A stretch of DNA of 64,000 nt, taken from CAZUGH01 sp964619785 (lineage in GTDB: Bacteria; Bacillota; Clostridia; Lachnospirales; Lachnospiraceae). The stretch is from contig CAZUGH010000001.1 in the NCBI GenBank assembly GCA_964619785.1, forward strand, positions 58,800-122,799, given 5' to 3'. Each line of letters starts with the position of its first letter. Position 1 is the stretch's first letter. Made by a program: the position numbers and the translations under genes. Under the pieces are notes generated by a model. It was not told the origin of the DNA. It made no database searches and saw only the letters and a list, made by a program, of their open reading frames with translations. Positions 16,839-25,815 of this stretch are shown piece after piece.

Positions 16839-18182
16839 CTACATACCGAAAGGTAACTTGAAGCCGCCTTTACGTTTTCCTTTGCCAGACATCATTCCCG
16901 ACATCTGTTTCATCATCTTACGACTTTGTTCAAACTGCTTTACAAGTCGATTCACTTCGCTGATATCTACACCTGCACCACCAGCTATTCTTCTTTTTCT
17001 TGACGGATTCAGCAAAGCAGGATTCGAACGTTCTTGCTTCGTCATGGAAGTAATAATAGCTTCCGTACCCTTCAAGGCATCATCATCTATCTCTACACCA
17101 GCTGGAAGATTCATACCAGGCATCATGCTCATAATGCTAGACAATCCACCCATCTTCTTCATCTGTTCCATCTGTTCTAAGAAATCATTAAAATCAAATT
17201 CGGCTTTGCGGAACTTGCGCTCCATCTCTTTTGCTTTATCCTCATCAATCTCAGCCTCTGCTTTTTCAATCAAGGTTAAGACATCGCCCATACCAAGAAT
17301 TCTTGATGCCATACGATCTGGATAAAACTGTTCTAAGTCGGACAGCTTCTCTCCCATACCTATAAATAGTATCGGTTTGCCAGTTACAGCTCGTATTGAT
17401 AAAGCTGCACCACCACGTGTATCACCATCTAATTTTGTTAAAATAACCCCATCTACTGATAATTTTTCATCAAAGGATGATGCAACATTGACTGCATCCT
17501 GTCCTGTCATGGAATCCACAACAAGTATGGTCTGGTGAACATCAACTGCAGTTTTGATATTGACTAGTTCTTCCATCATCTCTTCATCTACATGAAGACG
17601 ACCGGCTGTATCCAAAATAACCACATTCATGCCATTGTTCTTCGCATGCTCGATACCAGCTTTTGCAATATTTACAGGATCATGTCCAGTACCCATGGAA
17701 AACACAGGAACTCCCTGCTTATCTCCATTAATCTGTAACTGTTCAATCGCTGCGGGGCGATATACATCACACGCTACTAATAGTGGATTCTTCCCTTTAG
17801 CCTTTAATTTACCAGCAATCTTCGCTGTTGTCGTCGTCTTACCAGCACCTTGCAAACCACACATAAGGAGTACTGTAATCTCATTGCCCGGCAACAAATC
17901 TATCTCTGTCGTAGTCTCGCCCATAAGCTTGACCATCTCTTCATTAACAAACTTAATAACCATCTGTCCAGGTGTCAGGCTTGTCAGTACATCTTGGCCA
18001 ATGGCACGTTCCTGTACAGACTTAACAAAGTTCTTTACAACACGAAAATTAACATCAGCTTCAAGCAGTGCCATCTTAACTTCCTTCATGGCTGCTTTTA
18101 CATCATCTTCTGTCAATCTTCCTTTACTACGAAGGTTTTTAAATACATTCTGTAATTTTTCTGTTAAACTATCGAATGCCAT
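16839..18182 (-). CDS. ffh: Signal recognition particle protein Ffh
   Basis: 447 residues. The SRP GTPase binds 4.5S/6S-type SRP RNA and signal sequences and delivers ribosomes to FtsY. The N domain (about 1-85) is followed by the G domain with GLQGAGKTTTTAKIA, DTAGR and TKLDGDTRGGAAL. The Met-rich M domain (about 300-447) includes MMPGM and ends with a GKRKGG-rich tail. It lies 17 bases after ylxM, the usual pairing. Confidence 0.98.
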   Translation of the reverse strand: MAFDSLTEKLQNVFKNLRSKGRLTEDDVKAAMKEVKMALLEADVNFRVVKNFVKSVQERAIGQDVLTSLTPGQMVIKFVNEEMVKLMGETTTEIDLLPGNEITVLLMCGLQGAGKTTTTAKIAGKLKAKGKNPLLVACDVYRPAAIEQLQINGDKQGVPVFSMGTGHDPVNIAKAGIEHAKNNGMNVVILDTAGRLHVDEEMMEELVNIKTAVDVHQTILVVDSMTGQDAVNVASSFDEKLSVDGVILTKLDGDTRGGAALSIRAVTGKPILFIGMGEKLSDLEQFYPDRMASRILGMGDVLTLIEKAEAEIDEDKAKEMERKFRKAEFDFNDFLEQMEQMKKMGGLSSIMSMMPGMNLPAGVEIDDDALKGTEAIITSMTKQERSNPALLNPSRKRRIAGGAGVDISEVNRLVKQFEQSRKMMKQMSGMMSGKGKRKGGFKLPFGM

Positions 18183-18199
18183 TCGGCACCTCCTTCCGA

Positions 18200-18559
18200 C
18201 TATATCACATCATATATCTCTTCTGCTAATTGATTAATCTGTTTTGCTCCAGACAGCTTATCATTCGAAGCAATATTCTCAATCTCTTTTAATTTATTCT
18301 GTATAATCTGAAACTTGTGAACCAATTGAAGCCTCTGCTCATAATCACGAAGCTTAATTCGACAACGTCGTACAATGTCATATACGCCCTGTCTCGTAAT
18401 CTGGTGTTCACTCGCAATCTCACTCAGCGATAAATCATTTAAAACATAATCCTCAAAGATTTGACGATGGCTTTCTTTTAATAAAGCGCCATAGAAATCA
18501 TATAAAAATGATAACTCAACAATCTCATCTAATTCACTTAACGACTTTTCATCTGTCAT
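18200..18559 (-). CDS. ylxM: YlxM, SRP-associated helix-turn-helix protein
   Basis: A 119-residue sigma-like helix-turn-helix protein. The HTH lies about residues 40-65 (LSLSEIASEHQITRQGVYDI). In streptococci and bacilli YlxM is encoded next to ffh and modulates the SRP GTPase; the same order is kept here. Its binding region (GGTGGTGGA) lies at the foot of a strong hairpin that also looks like the terminator of the upstream gene. Confidence 0.93.
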   Translation of the reverse strand: MTDEKSLSELDEIVELSFLYDFYGALLKESHRQIFEDYVLNDLSLSEIASEHQITRQGVYDIVRRCRIKLRDYEQRLQLVHKFQIIQNKLKEIENIASNDKLSGAKQINQLAEEIYDVI

Positions 18560-18567
18560 AAAAATCC

Positions 18568-18600
18568 ACCACCTGTAAAGTAATTTTCTTTACGGGTGGT
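18568..18600 (-). terminator. Terminator-like hairpin merged with the ylxM ribosome binding site
   Basis: On the minus strand ACCACCCGTAAAG pairs with CTTTACAGGTGGT (13 bases, one mismatch, seven-base loop), followed by GGATTTTT and then the ylxM ATG. It is placed to end transcription of the methyltransferase gene (stop at 18627), but its 3' arm also forms much of the ylxM Shine-Dalgarno. Confidence 0.7.
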
Positions 18601-18626
18601 AGTATAACCCATAATTCCATAGGTTG

Positions 18627-19769
18627 TCAACTGTTTTTTAGTATTTTTTCTAACATTCCATGTGTATTCATAGAATCGCAAAAATTCTGCAACTCTTTTG
18701 CCGATTGTTTCTTCGTGGAAGTCTTAATACCTCGTATTAAAATATTTTTAGGTGTGTGTTCCATATCAATAAATTCAAGAAGTTGTACTTCATATCCATA
18801 TTGCTCTAATAGATTAGCGCGTACACCATCCGTTACCAAAGCGGCAATCCGCTCTTTTAACAGGCCATACTTTAATATTGGTTTCCACAATTCATTGTCC
18901 ATCATCTGATTTAACTCATGCTGACAACATGGGACAGATAATATCACTCTGGCATTCCAACGCACTGCCTTATCTAGTGCAAAATCCGTCGCCGTATCAC
19001 ATGCATGTAAAGTTACAACCATATCAACTTCAGTCACGCCATCATATGAACTAATATCACCTTCTAAGAAAGTCAATTCATCATAACCATACTTCATTGC
19101 AAGTTGATTGCAATGTTCAATTACATCTTTTTTCAAATCAAGTCCAATCATTTTAACATCAAACTGGTTCATGATTTTCAGATAATAATACATAGCAAAT
19201 GTAAGATATGATTTGCCACAACCAAAATCAATAATGGTAATCTGTCTGTCTCTTGGTAGTTCTGTCAACACATCTTGAATAAACTCTAAAAAACGATTGA
19301 TTTGTCGATACTTCTTTTGCATTTTATCGACAATCCTGCCCTCTTTTGTTTGAACACCTAAGTCCACAAGAAATGGTACAATCACATCATCTGGTAAAAT
19401 ATATTCTTTTTTTCGATTATGTGATAAATCATTTTCTCGAACAGTATCGCATTTTTTCTTATGAATGGTAGCCTTACCTTTTTTACTAACTAGGATCGAG
19501 TAATCGAATTGTAAAGTCTGAATATCAAGCTGCTTATATAAATCTTTCATATACTCACAAATATTCGCAACAGCTTCCATCTTTTCTAAATTCTTGTGAA
19601 ACACCTTCTTATCATCATAAGATGAAAATTGAAACATCAACTGTTCTTGTGCTAAAAATGGCTTAATCACAATCTTTTTATATTGTGTGGAACGACGTTT
19701 GTTACTAATAATAATCTGTACCAATTGTTCATTCATGATTTCATTTAAAATCTGTTCTACGTTTTCCAT
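18627..19769 (-). CDS. Class I SAM-dependent methyltransferase
   Basis: 380 residues. The C-terminal half is a Rossmann methyltransferase: motif I IIDFGCGKSYLTFA (about 180), an acidic strand ending MIGLDLKKDVI (about 215), then VTLHACDTATD and VPCCQHELNQ. The CCQHE element is typical of a conserved but poorly characterised family related to the eukaryotic GSTCD methyltransferase domain. The N-terminal 150 residues may bind substrate. The substrate (RNA, protein or small molecule) is unknown. It appears to be a single-gene unit between two terminators. Confidence 0.8.
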   Translation of the reverse strand: MENVEQILNEIMNEQLVQIIISNKRRSTQYKKIVIKPFLAQEQLMFQFSSYDDKKVFHKNLEKMEAVANICEYMKDLYKQLDIQTLQFDYSILVSKKGKATIHKKKCDTVRENDLSHNRKKEYILPDDVIVPFLVDLGVQTKEGRIVDKMQKKYRQINRFLEFIQDVLTELPRDRQITIIDFGCGKSYLTFAMYYYLKIMNQFDVKMIGLDLKKDVIEHCNQLAMKYGYDELTFLEGDISSYDGVTEVDMVVTLHACDTATDFALDKAVRWNARVILSVPCCQHELNQMMDNELWKPILKYGLLKERIAALVTDGVRANLLEQYGYEVQLLEFIDMEHTPKNILIRGIKTSTKKQSAKELQNFCDSMNTHGMLEKILKNS

Positions 19770-19796
19770 ATCTTCCCTTCAAATATAACTTTATAA

Positions 19797-19828
19797 AGAA
19801 GCCCTCGAACCAAAGTTCGGGGGCTTCC
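19797..19828 (-). terminator. Rho-independent terminator of the decarboxylase operon
   Basis: Thirteen-base stem (GAAGCCCCCGAAC with GTTCGAGGGCTTC, one mismatch) with loop TTTG, four bases after the oadA stop. The T-run is short (TTT), so efficiency may be moderate. Confidence 0.75.
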
Positions 19829-19831
19829 ATT

Positions 19832-21234
19832 TTATACTGGATAAATCTGATCTTCTTTATCTGCTAGCGTAGCATCAACTTTTGTTCTCTGTGCTTCGCG
19901 ATATTTAAAGAAATCAGTTGCAACCTGTGGGAACAATGCATAGGATAAAACATCTTCATCCTGTTCTTTCCACTGTGACATCTCAGCTTCAAGCTTTTTG
20001 AGTTGTGGTTCAATCATATCAGCTGGACGACATGTAATAGGTTTTGCATCACCAATACACTTCTTCTGAACTTCTGGATCAAATGGTTTAACTGTCTGAC
20101 CAAATTCGCCTGAGAGAAGTTTCTTGGATTCTTTTGTTACCATCTTGTATCTCTCACCAGAAACTACATTTAATACAGCCTGTGTACCAACAATCTGTGA
20201 GGAAGGAGTAACAAGTGGTGGTTCACCAAAGTCCTTACGTACTCTAGGTACTTCTTCAAGAACAGCTTCATACTTATCTTCCTGACCCATCTCTTTAAGC
20301 TGGGAAACCAGGTTAGATAACATACCACCAGGTACCTGATACATCAAAGTCTTGATATTAACACCAAGAACCTTTGTGTTCATCAGACCACTTGCAAGTG
20401 CTTCTTCACGCATTGGACGGAAGTACTCAGCGATCTCAGATAAAAGTCCCTGATCAAGTCCTGAATCATAAGGAGTTCCCTTAAATGTCTCCACCATTAC
20501 TTCCGTTGCCGGCTGGCTGGTTCCCAGAGCAAATGGACTCATTGCAGTATCAATAATATCACATCCAGCTTCTACTGCTTTCATATATGTCATGGAAGCA
20601 ACACCTGATGTGTAATGTGTATGAAGGTCAATTGGAATTGAAACAGAGTCTTTTAATACAGATACTAATTCTGTTGCCTGATATGGAGTAAGAAGACCTG
20701 CCATATCTTTGATACACAGAGATTTTGCACCCATATCTTCAATCTGTTTTGCTGTATCTTTCCAATAATCCATTAAGCATCTCCTAATGTATAGGAAAGT
20801 GCAATCTGTGCATGTCCGTTTTCCTTATTTGCTGCACTAACTGCAGTCTTAAGGTTACGAAGATCATTCAAACAATCGAAAATACGAATGATATCAATAC
20901 CATTAGCGATTGATTTCTGTACGAAATACTCAACTACGTCATCTGCGTAGTGATTGTATCCTAAGATGTTCTGTCCACGGAACAGCATCTGTAATTTTGT
21001 GTTCTTAAAACCATCTCTTAACTTTCTAAGACGTTCCCATGGATCTTCTTTCAGGAAACGAAGGGAAGCGTCAAATGTTGCTCCACCCCAACACTCTACT
21101 GAGTGATATCCAACCTGATCCATCTTCTCAATAATTGGTAACATCTGCTCTGTTGTCATACGTGTTGCAATCAGAGACTGATGAGCATCACGGAGAATGG
21201 TTTCTGTAATTTTAATTGGTTTCTTTTCTGCCAT
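19832..21234 (-). pseudogene. oadA: Oxaloacetate decarboxylase alpha / pyruvate carboxylase B-type carboxyltransferase, split by a frameshift
   Basis: Two adjoining frames together make a 5S-type carboxyltransferase. The first (21234-20773, 153 residues) has the TIM-barrel start TILRDAHQSLIATR and ends at SYTLGDA. The second (20773-19832, 313 residues) starts at MDYWKDTAKQ and holds the metal ligands in DLHTHYTSGVA, then the post-barrel PYC/OADA domain. Intact relatives read continuously through this point with two or three residues between GDA and DYW, so about four bases seem missing. The result is TAATG, a one-base stop-start overlap, which could allow reinitiation and two polypeptides. 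No biotin domain is fused; the carrier is the separate gene at 22426. Confidence 0.88.
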
Positions 21235-21246
21235 TTCAATATCCTC

Positions 21247-22380
21247 CTATAAAAAGATTGCCATGAAGACACCGGCTGCAACTGCAGTACCGATAACTCC
21301 GGCTACATTTGGTCCCATTGCATGCATTAAAAGGAAGTTGCTAGGATCTGCCTCAGCACCGACCTTCTGAGAAACTCTGGCTGCCATAGGTACGGCAGAT
21401 ACACCTGCAGAACCAATCAATGGATTAACCTTACCCTTGGTAGCAATACACATAATCTTACCAAATAATACACCAGCTGCTGTTCCAATTGCAAAAGCAA
21501 TTAGTCCAAGTGCAACAATTTTCAATGTGGTAGTTTGTAAAAATGCTTCAGCACTTGTAGATGCACCAACCGAAGTACCAAGTAAGATAACAACGATATA
21601 CATCAATGCATTCGATGCAGTCTCAGTCAACTGGTTAACTACACCACTTTCTTTAAATAAGTTACCGAGCATTAACATTCCAACAAGTGGTGCAGTGGTA
21701 GGAAGAATCAATACTACTACAACAGTAACTACAATAGGGAACAAAATCCTCTCAAGTTTTGAAACTGGACGAAGCTGTTCCATCTTAATCTCACGTTCTT
21801 TCTTCGTTGTAAGAAGTTTCATAATAGGTGGCTGAATAATAGGAACAAGTGACATATAAGAATATGCCGCAACCGCAATTGGCCCCATCAGATTCGCTTG
21901 TCCTAACTTTCCAGCTAAGAAAATTGATGTAGGACCATCTGCTCCACCGATAATAGAAATTGCTGCAGCTGCTTTGTCATTAAATCCCCACAAACTTGCC
22001 ATAAGATATGCGGCAAATATACCAAACTGCGCAGCAGCTCCTAACAAGAAGCTCTTTGGATTGGCAATTAATGGACCAAAATCAGTCATCGCACCAACAC
22101 CAAGGAAAATCAAGGAAGGTAAAATGCTCCATTCATCTAGTTTAAAAAAGTACTGTAATAGTCCCATCGGTTCAGTCTCTGTCGACATAATACCTGGGTA
22201 CATATTAACCAAAAGCATACCAAAAGCGATAGGCACTAAGAGAAGTGGCTCATATCCCTTTTTGATTGCTAAAAATAAGAAAACAAAGGCAACTAAGATC
22301 ATCACATAATTACCCCAATATAGGGTTGTAAATGCGGTCTGACCAGCCAGTTTTTCTACAACGTTTATTACGTAATCCAT
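21247..22380 (-). CDS. oadB: Na+-translocating decarboxylase beta subunit
   Basis: A 377-residue integral membrane protein with about ten segments. It decarboxylates carboxybiotin and couples this to outward Na+ transport. The conserved FLGVGAMTDFGPL, SIIGGADGPTSIFL (the Asp region that binds Na+) and AGVSAVPMAARVS are present. It lies between the biotin carrier and carboxyltransferase genes, 12 bases before oadA. The same family serves oxaloacetate, methylmalonyl-CoA and glutaconyl-CoA decarboxylases, so the substrate is set by the carboxyltransferase. Confidence 0.95.
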   Translation of the reverse strand: MDYVINVVEKLAGQTAFTTLYWGNYVMILVAFVFLFLAIKKGYEPLLLVPIAFGMLLVNMYPGIMSTETEPMGLLQYFFKLDEWSILPSLIFLGVGAMTDFGPLIANPKSFLLGAAAQFGIFAAYLMASLWGFNDKAAAAISIIGGADGPTSIFLAGKLGQANLMGPIAVAAYSYMSLVPIIQPPIMKLLTTKKEREIKMEQLRPVSKLERILFPIVVTVVVVLILPTTAPLVGMLMLGNLFKESGVVNQLTETASNALMYIVVILLGTSVGASTSAEAFLQTTTLKIVALGLIAFAIGTAAGVLFGKIMCIATKGKVNPLIGSAGVSAVPMAARVSQKVGAEADPSNFLLMHAMGPNVAGVIGTAVAAGVFMAIFL

Positions 22381-22425
22381 TAGGTCATTACCTCCCGGTT
22401 AAAATTTGTATTCAGTTACAATCCA

Positions 22426-22797
22426 TTAGTCCATAGTGGCTAATACATCGCCTGCTTCAACCATATCACCGGAAGCTACATTAATGCTTGCTACTGTTCC
22501 ATCCTGTGGAGCTACTACTTCATTTTCCATCTTCATAGCCTCTAATAAAAGGATAACATCACCTTTCTTTACAGCCTGTCCTGCACTTGCCTTTACAGAC
22601 AAAATCTTACCAGGCATTGGTGAGTTAATCTGAACAGAGCCGCCACCTGCTGGTGCTGCAGCCTTTGGAGTCTGCGCTACTGGAGCCTGTGGTGCTGGTG
22701 TTGCTGCAGCCTGTGCTACTGGAGCTGCTACGCCACCTTTTTCTTCTACAGTTACATCATATACGTTGCCATTAACGGTAATCGTGTAATTTTTCAT
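22426..22797 (-). CDS. Biotin carboxyl carrier protein of the decarboxylase
   Basis: 123 residues. The C-terminal 70 residues are a biotinyl domain with the biotinylated lysine in LEAMKMENEV (about residue 91). A mobile Ala/Pro linker (about 22-50) precedes it, and an N-terminal strand pair (MKNYTITVNGNVYDVTVEE) matches the 1.3S subunit of transcarboxylase. It shuttles CO2 between the carboxyltransferase and OadB. AAGGAGGA is upstream. Confidence 0.94.
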   Translation of the reverse strand: MKNYTITVNGNVYDVTVEEKGGVAAPVAQAAATPAPQAPVAQTPKAAAPAGGGSVQINSPMPGKILSVKASAGQAVKKGDVILLLEAMKMENEVVAPQDGTVASINVASGDMVEAGDVLATMD

Positions 22798-22823
22798 TAT
22801 AAAATCCTCCTTCGATTAATCGA

Positions 22824-23132
22824 TTATCTTCTCTTTTTGATGGAACGAATTACAAGTCCATCAGCTGATACATATTGACCAGTTGCTTCTGTCATACTTG
22901 CTGCAATCGCTGCGGCAATGACTGCTACCAGCTCGCCATCATCCGAAGATGCCTTCACAGGTGTACTTACTGGATCACTTGTCTCGGCTGGGGCATCGGC
23001 TGTCTTTACCTTTTTAGGTTTATTGGCCACTTTGTTAATCAAACCAAAAAGTGAAATAATAAACGAGATAAAGATCAAAACGATAAATACAGTTCCCATA
23101 CCAAGTAGTGTATTTAATAATGCTGTTGCCAT
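22824..23132 (-). CDS. OadG-family small membrane subunit
   Basis: 102 residues with one N-terminal membrane helix (LLGMGTVFIVLIFISFIISL) and a charged, Ala-rich cytoplasmic part ending in KKRR. This is the gamma (delta in methylmalonyl-CoA decarboxylase) chain that holds the beta subunit and carboxyltransferase together. Its position next to the carrier and carboxyltransferase genes supports the call. Confidence 0.88.
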   Translation of the reverse strand: MATALLNTLLGMGTVFIVLIFISFIISLFGLINKVANKPKKVKTADAPAETSDPVSTPVKASSDDGELVAVIAAAIAASMTEATGQYVSADGLVIRSIKKRR

Positions 23133-23145
23133 ATCGTCACCTCAT

Positions 23146-24597
23146 CTAGACAGTTCCATGTTTTTTACTTGGGGCTGTCTCTCTCTTGGAATATAACATC
23201 TCAATTGAGTAAATCAAATGCTTACGTACTGATTCTCCCTCAATAATGCTATCAACATAACCTCTCTTGGCAGCATTCTCAGCACTGCTTTGAAGTTCTT
23301 CATATTCTTTTGCTTTTGCCTCTAATGCTTCTTTGGTGTTCGATGCTTTGCTAATCTCATCTTCAAACATAATCTGAGCAGCAACAGTTGCATCCATCAT
23401 ACCAATCTTGGCTGTTGGAAGTGCAAATACCAAGTCAGCACCAATATGCTTTGAATTCATCGTTACATAAGCGCTGCCAAAAGCATTACCAACAATTACA
23501 TTTACCTTAGGTACATCTGCATTAGCAAAAGCGTACGTAAGCTGTGCCGTAGCACGTGCAATCGTCTTCTCTTCCTCTTTCGTTGCTGCATAACCAGTTA
23601 CATTAGTAAATGTAACAACAGGAATGCTAAACGCATCACAGAACTTAACTAGGGAAGCAGCCTTATCACAACCATCTGTAGTCAGAACTCCTTCATACTT
23701 AGATGCAACCTTACCATCATTATCATACTGTGCTACACGGTTTGCAACAACACCAACCGTAACACCATTAAGTAACATAAGTCCTGTCACCATATCTTTA
23801 CCAAATTCTGATTTTGTCTCAACGAATTTACCTGCATCAGCAATCTGTGCAAGTGCAACCGCTGGATCTTTAATATTTTCATTAAAGTTCTCAAGTAAAC
23901 GGTTCATATCATCCTGACCATCTTCAGAAAATGCGTCATTTTCATTATTCTCAGGTAACAATGTAATCAAGTTACGAATATTTGCTAATACAGCCTCTTC
24001 GCCTTCGCAAACGAAATCCACATTGCCTGCCTGTGCCTGATAAGCAGCACTACTTGTATCACAGTTTTCAATATGATTACCTGCTAATGCATTTGGAGAG
24101 TTAACGAAAAGCTTGCTACTTTGTTCCATAAAAGTAAAATCACTGATTACAGAAGAGATTGCAACTCCACCACCACAAGATCCTAGAATAGCTGAAATCT
24201 GTGGAACTACTCCTGATGCTTTTGTCTGGCTTAGATAAATCTCACCAAAACCTGCTAAAGCATCTGTTGCTTCCTGAACTCTCAAGCCTGCACAATCAAT
24301 CAGACCAATCACAGGAGCACCTACTTTAACTGCCATGTCATAGAGACGAGCAATCTTCTTAGCATGCATCTCGCCAACAGAACCCTTCATTGCTGTAACG
24401 TCCTGGCTATAGACATATACAAGATTCGAATCAACTACACCATATCCGGTAATAACACCATCAGCTGGTACAGTCTTTTCCTGCATGTTAAAATCAGTAC
24501 TTCTCTTAGTAATAAGAGCACCAATTTCAACAAAACTGTTTGAATCAACAAGAGCCTCAATACGTTCTCTTGCTGTCATTGTTGCTGTGTTACTCAT
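23146..24597 (-). CDS. Acyl-CoA carboxyltransferase subunit (MmdA/PccB-like)
   Basis: 483 residues with two crotonase-like carboxyltransferase halves. The first half has LIDCAGLRVQEATDALAGFG and a glycine-rich oxyanion loop GSCGGGVAISS; the second has TNVTGYA and GNAFGSAYVTM. It resembles the alpha subunit of methylmalonyl-CoA decarboxylase and the 12S subunit of transcarboxylase, slightly shorter than the usual 510 or so residues. As the first gene of the operon (carboxyltransferase, oadG, biotin carrier, oadB, oadA) it should move carboxyl between an acyl-CoA and biotin. The acyl-CoA (acetyl, propionyl/methylmalonyl or glutaconyl) cannot be read from the sequence. Confidence 0.9.
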   Translation of the reverse strand: MSNTATMTARERIEALVDSNSFVEIGALITKRSTDFNMQEKTVPADGVITGYGVVDSNLVYVYSQDVTAMKGSVGEMHAKKIARLYDMAVKVGAPVIGLIDCAGLRVQEATDALAGFGEIYLSQTKASGVVPQISAILGSCGGGVAISSVISDFTFMEQSSKLFVNSPNALAGNHIENCDTSSAAYQAQAGNVDFVCEGEEAVLANIRNLITLLPENNENDAFSEDGQDDMNRLLENFNENIKDPAVALAQIADAGKFVETKSEFGKDMVTGLMLLNGVTVGVVANRVAQYDNDGKVASKYEGVLTTDGCDKAASLVKFCDAFSIPVVTFTNVTGYAATKEEEKTIARATAQLTYAFANADVPKVNVIVGNAFGSAYVTMNSKHIGADLVFALPTAKIGMMDATVAAQIMFEDEISKASNTKEALEAKAKEYEELQSSAENAAKRGYVDSIIEGESVRKHLIYSIEMLYSKRETAPSKKHGTV

Positions 24598-24776
24598 TTG
24601 CAGCCCTCCACTTTCTATTGATATGTTTTGTAAGAGATAAATACAAAACTCAAATTTTATCCAATTGTAATTGTATCTCTTTTGCCCCCAAATAGCAATA
24701 CCTTTTTTCAGGAATGATATGAAGATTTCCTGAATACAAATAAAGTAGATATGATACGAAATAAAGGAAAAATTTC

Positions 24777-25689
24777 ATGCGAAACAAACTAATCATCATC
24801 ATTTTATTATTCATGCTATCTTTCATTCACTATTATCACTTAAATTCATATATAATTAAAGAAGAAACTCGTTTAGTCTATCCTGAGAAACGAATTATAT
24901 TAAATCAAGCCACCCCAGTTAAAAGCCCAAATTTATATGGTAAATATACCTGTTTAATAGATGCATCTTCAGGACGTATTCTCACACAGAATCATTGTAA
25001 TCAACAAGTACCAATGGCAAGCACAACGAAGATAATGACTTGTCTGCTTGCCTTGGAGTATGGAAAGCTTGAGCAGATTGTTACCTGTTCTAAAAAAGCT
25101 AGTTCTATGCCCAAGGTTCATCTTGGAATGAGTCCCGGTAATCAATTCAGATTAAATGATTTGTTATACTCTCTTATCAATGTATGATGGTGCAATCGGT
25201 ATCAAGACTGGCTTCACGTCAAAAGCAGGTTATTGTTTTGTTGGTGCTGCAAAGCGTGGTAATACGATACTCATCAGCACAACCTTGGCAGCAGGATGGC
25301 CGCCTCACAAGACGTATAAATGGAATGATACAACTACTATGATGAATTATGGATTTCAAAACTTTGACGAAAAGCCAATCACACTAATTGATTTGTCAAA
25401 GTATAACGTTCGAGTCAAAAACGGAGAAACATCATCTATTAAATTTATGCCAGTTTCCTCCCCCATATTATTACTGGGTACTTCCGACCAAATTGAAATC
25501 AATTACAATCTACCTATCGAGGTTACTGCTCCCATTAAAAAAGGAGCAGAAATTGGCAAGATACTAATTAAAATTAATCATGATTATTCTCTCTGCTTGC
25601 CTGTGTACCCACTGAACGAAGTAGAAAAATCAACTATTTTTGACTATTTTTTATTCATATTACACAGATTTTGTCCTTCATCCACGTGA
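24777..25689 (+). pseudogene. D-alanyl-D-alanine carboxypeptidase (DacF-like), internally deleted
   Basis: A low-molecular-weight penicillin-binding protein remnant in two frames. The first (24777-25187) has a signal peptide (IIIILLFMLSFIHYYH) and the active-site SxxK in MASTTKIMT, but ends abruptly after LNDLLYSL. The second resumes at about 25183 with MYDGAIGIKTGFTSKAGYCF (the KTG motif) and continues to the C-terminal beta domain. Family members have about 90-120 residues between these points, including the SxN motif; here they are missing and the frame is lost. The encoded enzyme would not be active. Either a genomic deletion or an assembly collapse could explain it. Confidence 0.85.
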
Positions 25690-25747
25690 TTTATGTGGCA
25701 TTTTCACAAATTATAAAAAAGTACTTTTCTTTTTTCTTAAAAAGTGG

Positions 25748-25815
25748 TATATTATGTACGAAGTGCAAGGTGCACAAGGACAAAGGTGTTCTCTTTTAAG
25801 GGGGCACCTTTTTGT
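25748..25815 (+). promoter_or_regulatory. glnN leader with tandem hairpins and overlapping intrinsic terminator
   Basis: A TATATT box (25748-25753) begins a leader of about 115 bases. Two small hairpins follow: GTGC-AAGGT-GCAC (25763-25775) and GGAC-AAAGGT-GTTC (25778-25791). Then AAAGGTG (25782-25788) can pair with CACCTTT (25805-25811) followed by a T-run, forming a terminator. AAGGTGC at 25767-25773 can also reach the same 3' arm. The second small hairpin and the terminator are mutually exclusive. Its hexaloop has A at position 1 and G at 4, as in ANTAR-protein targets. Confidence 0.55.
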
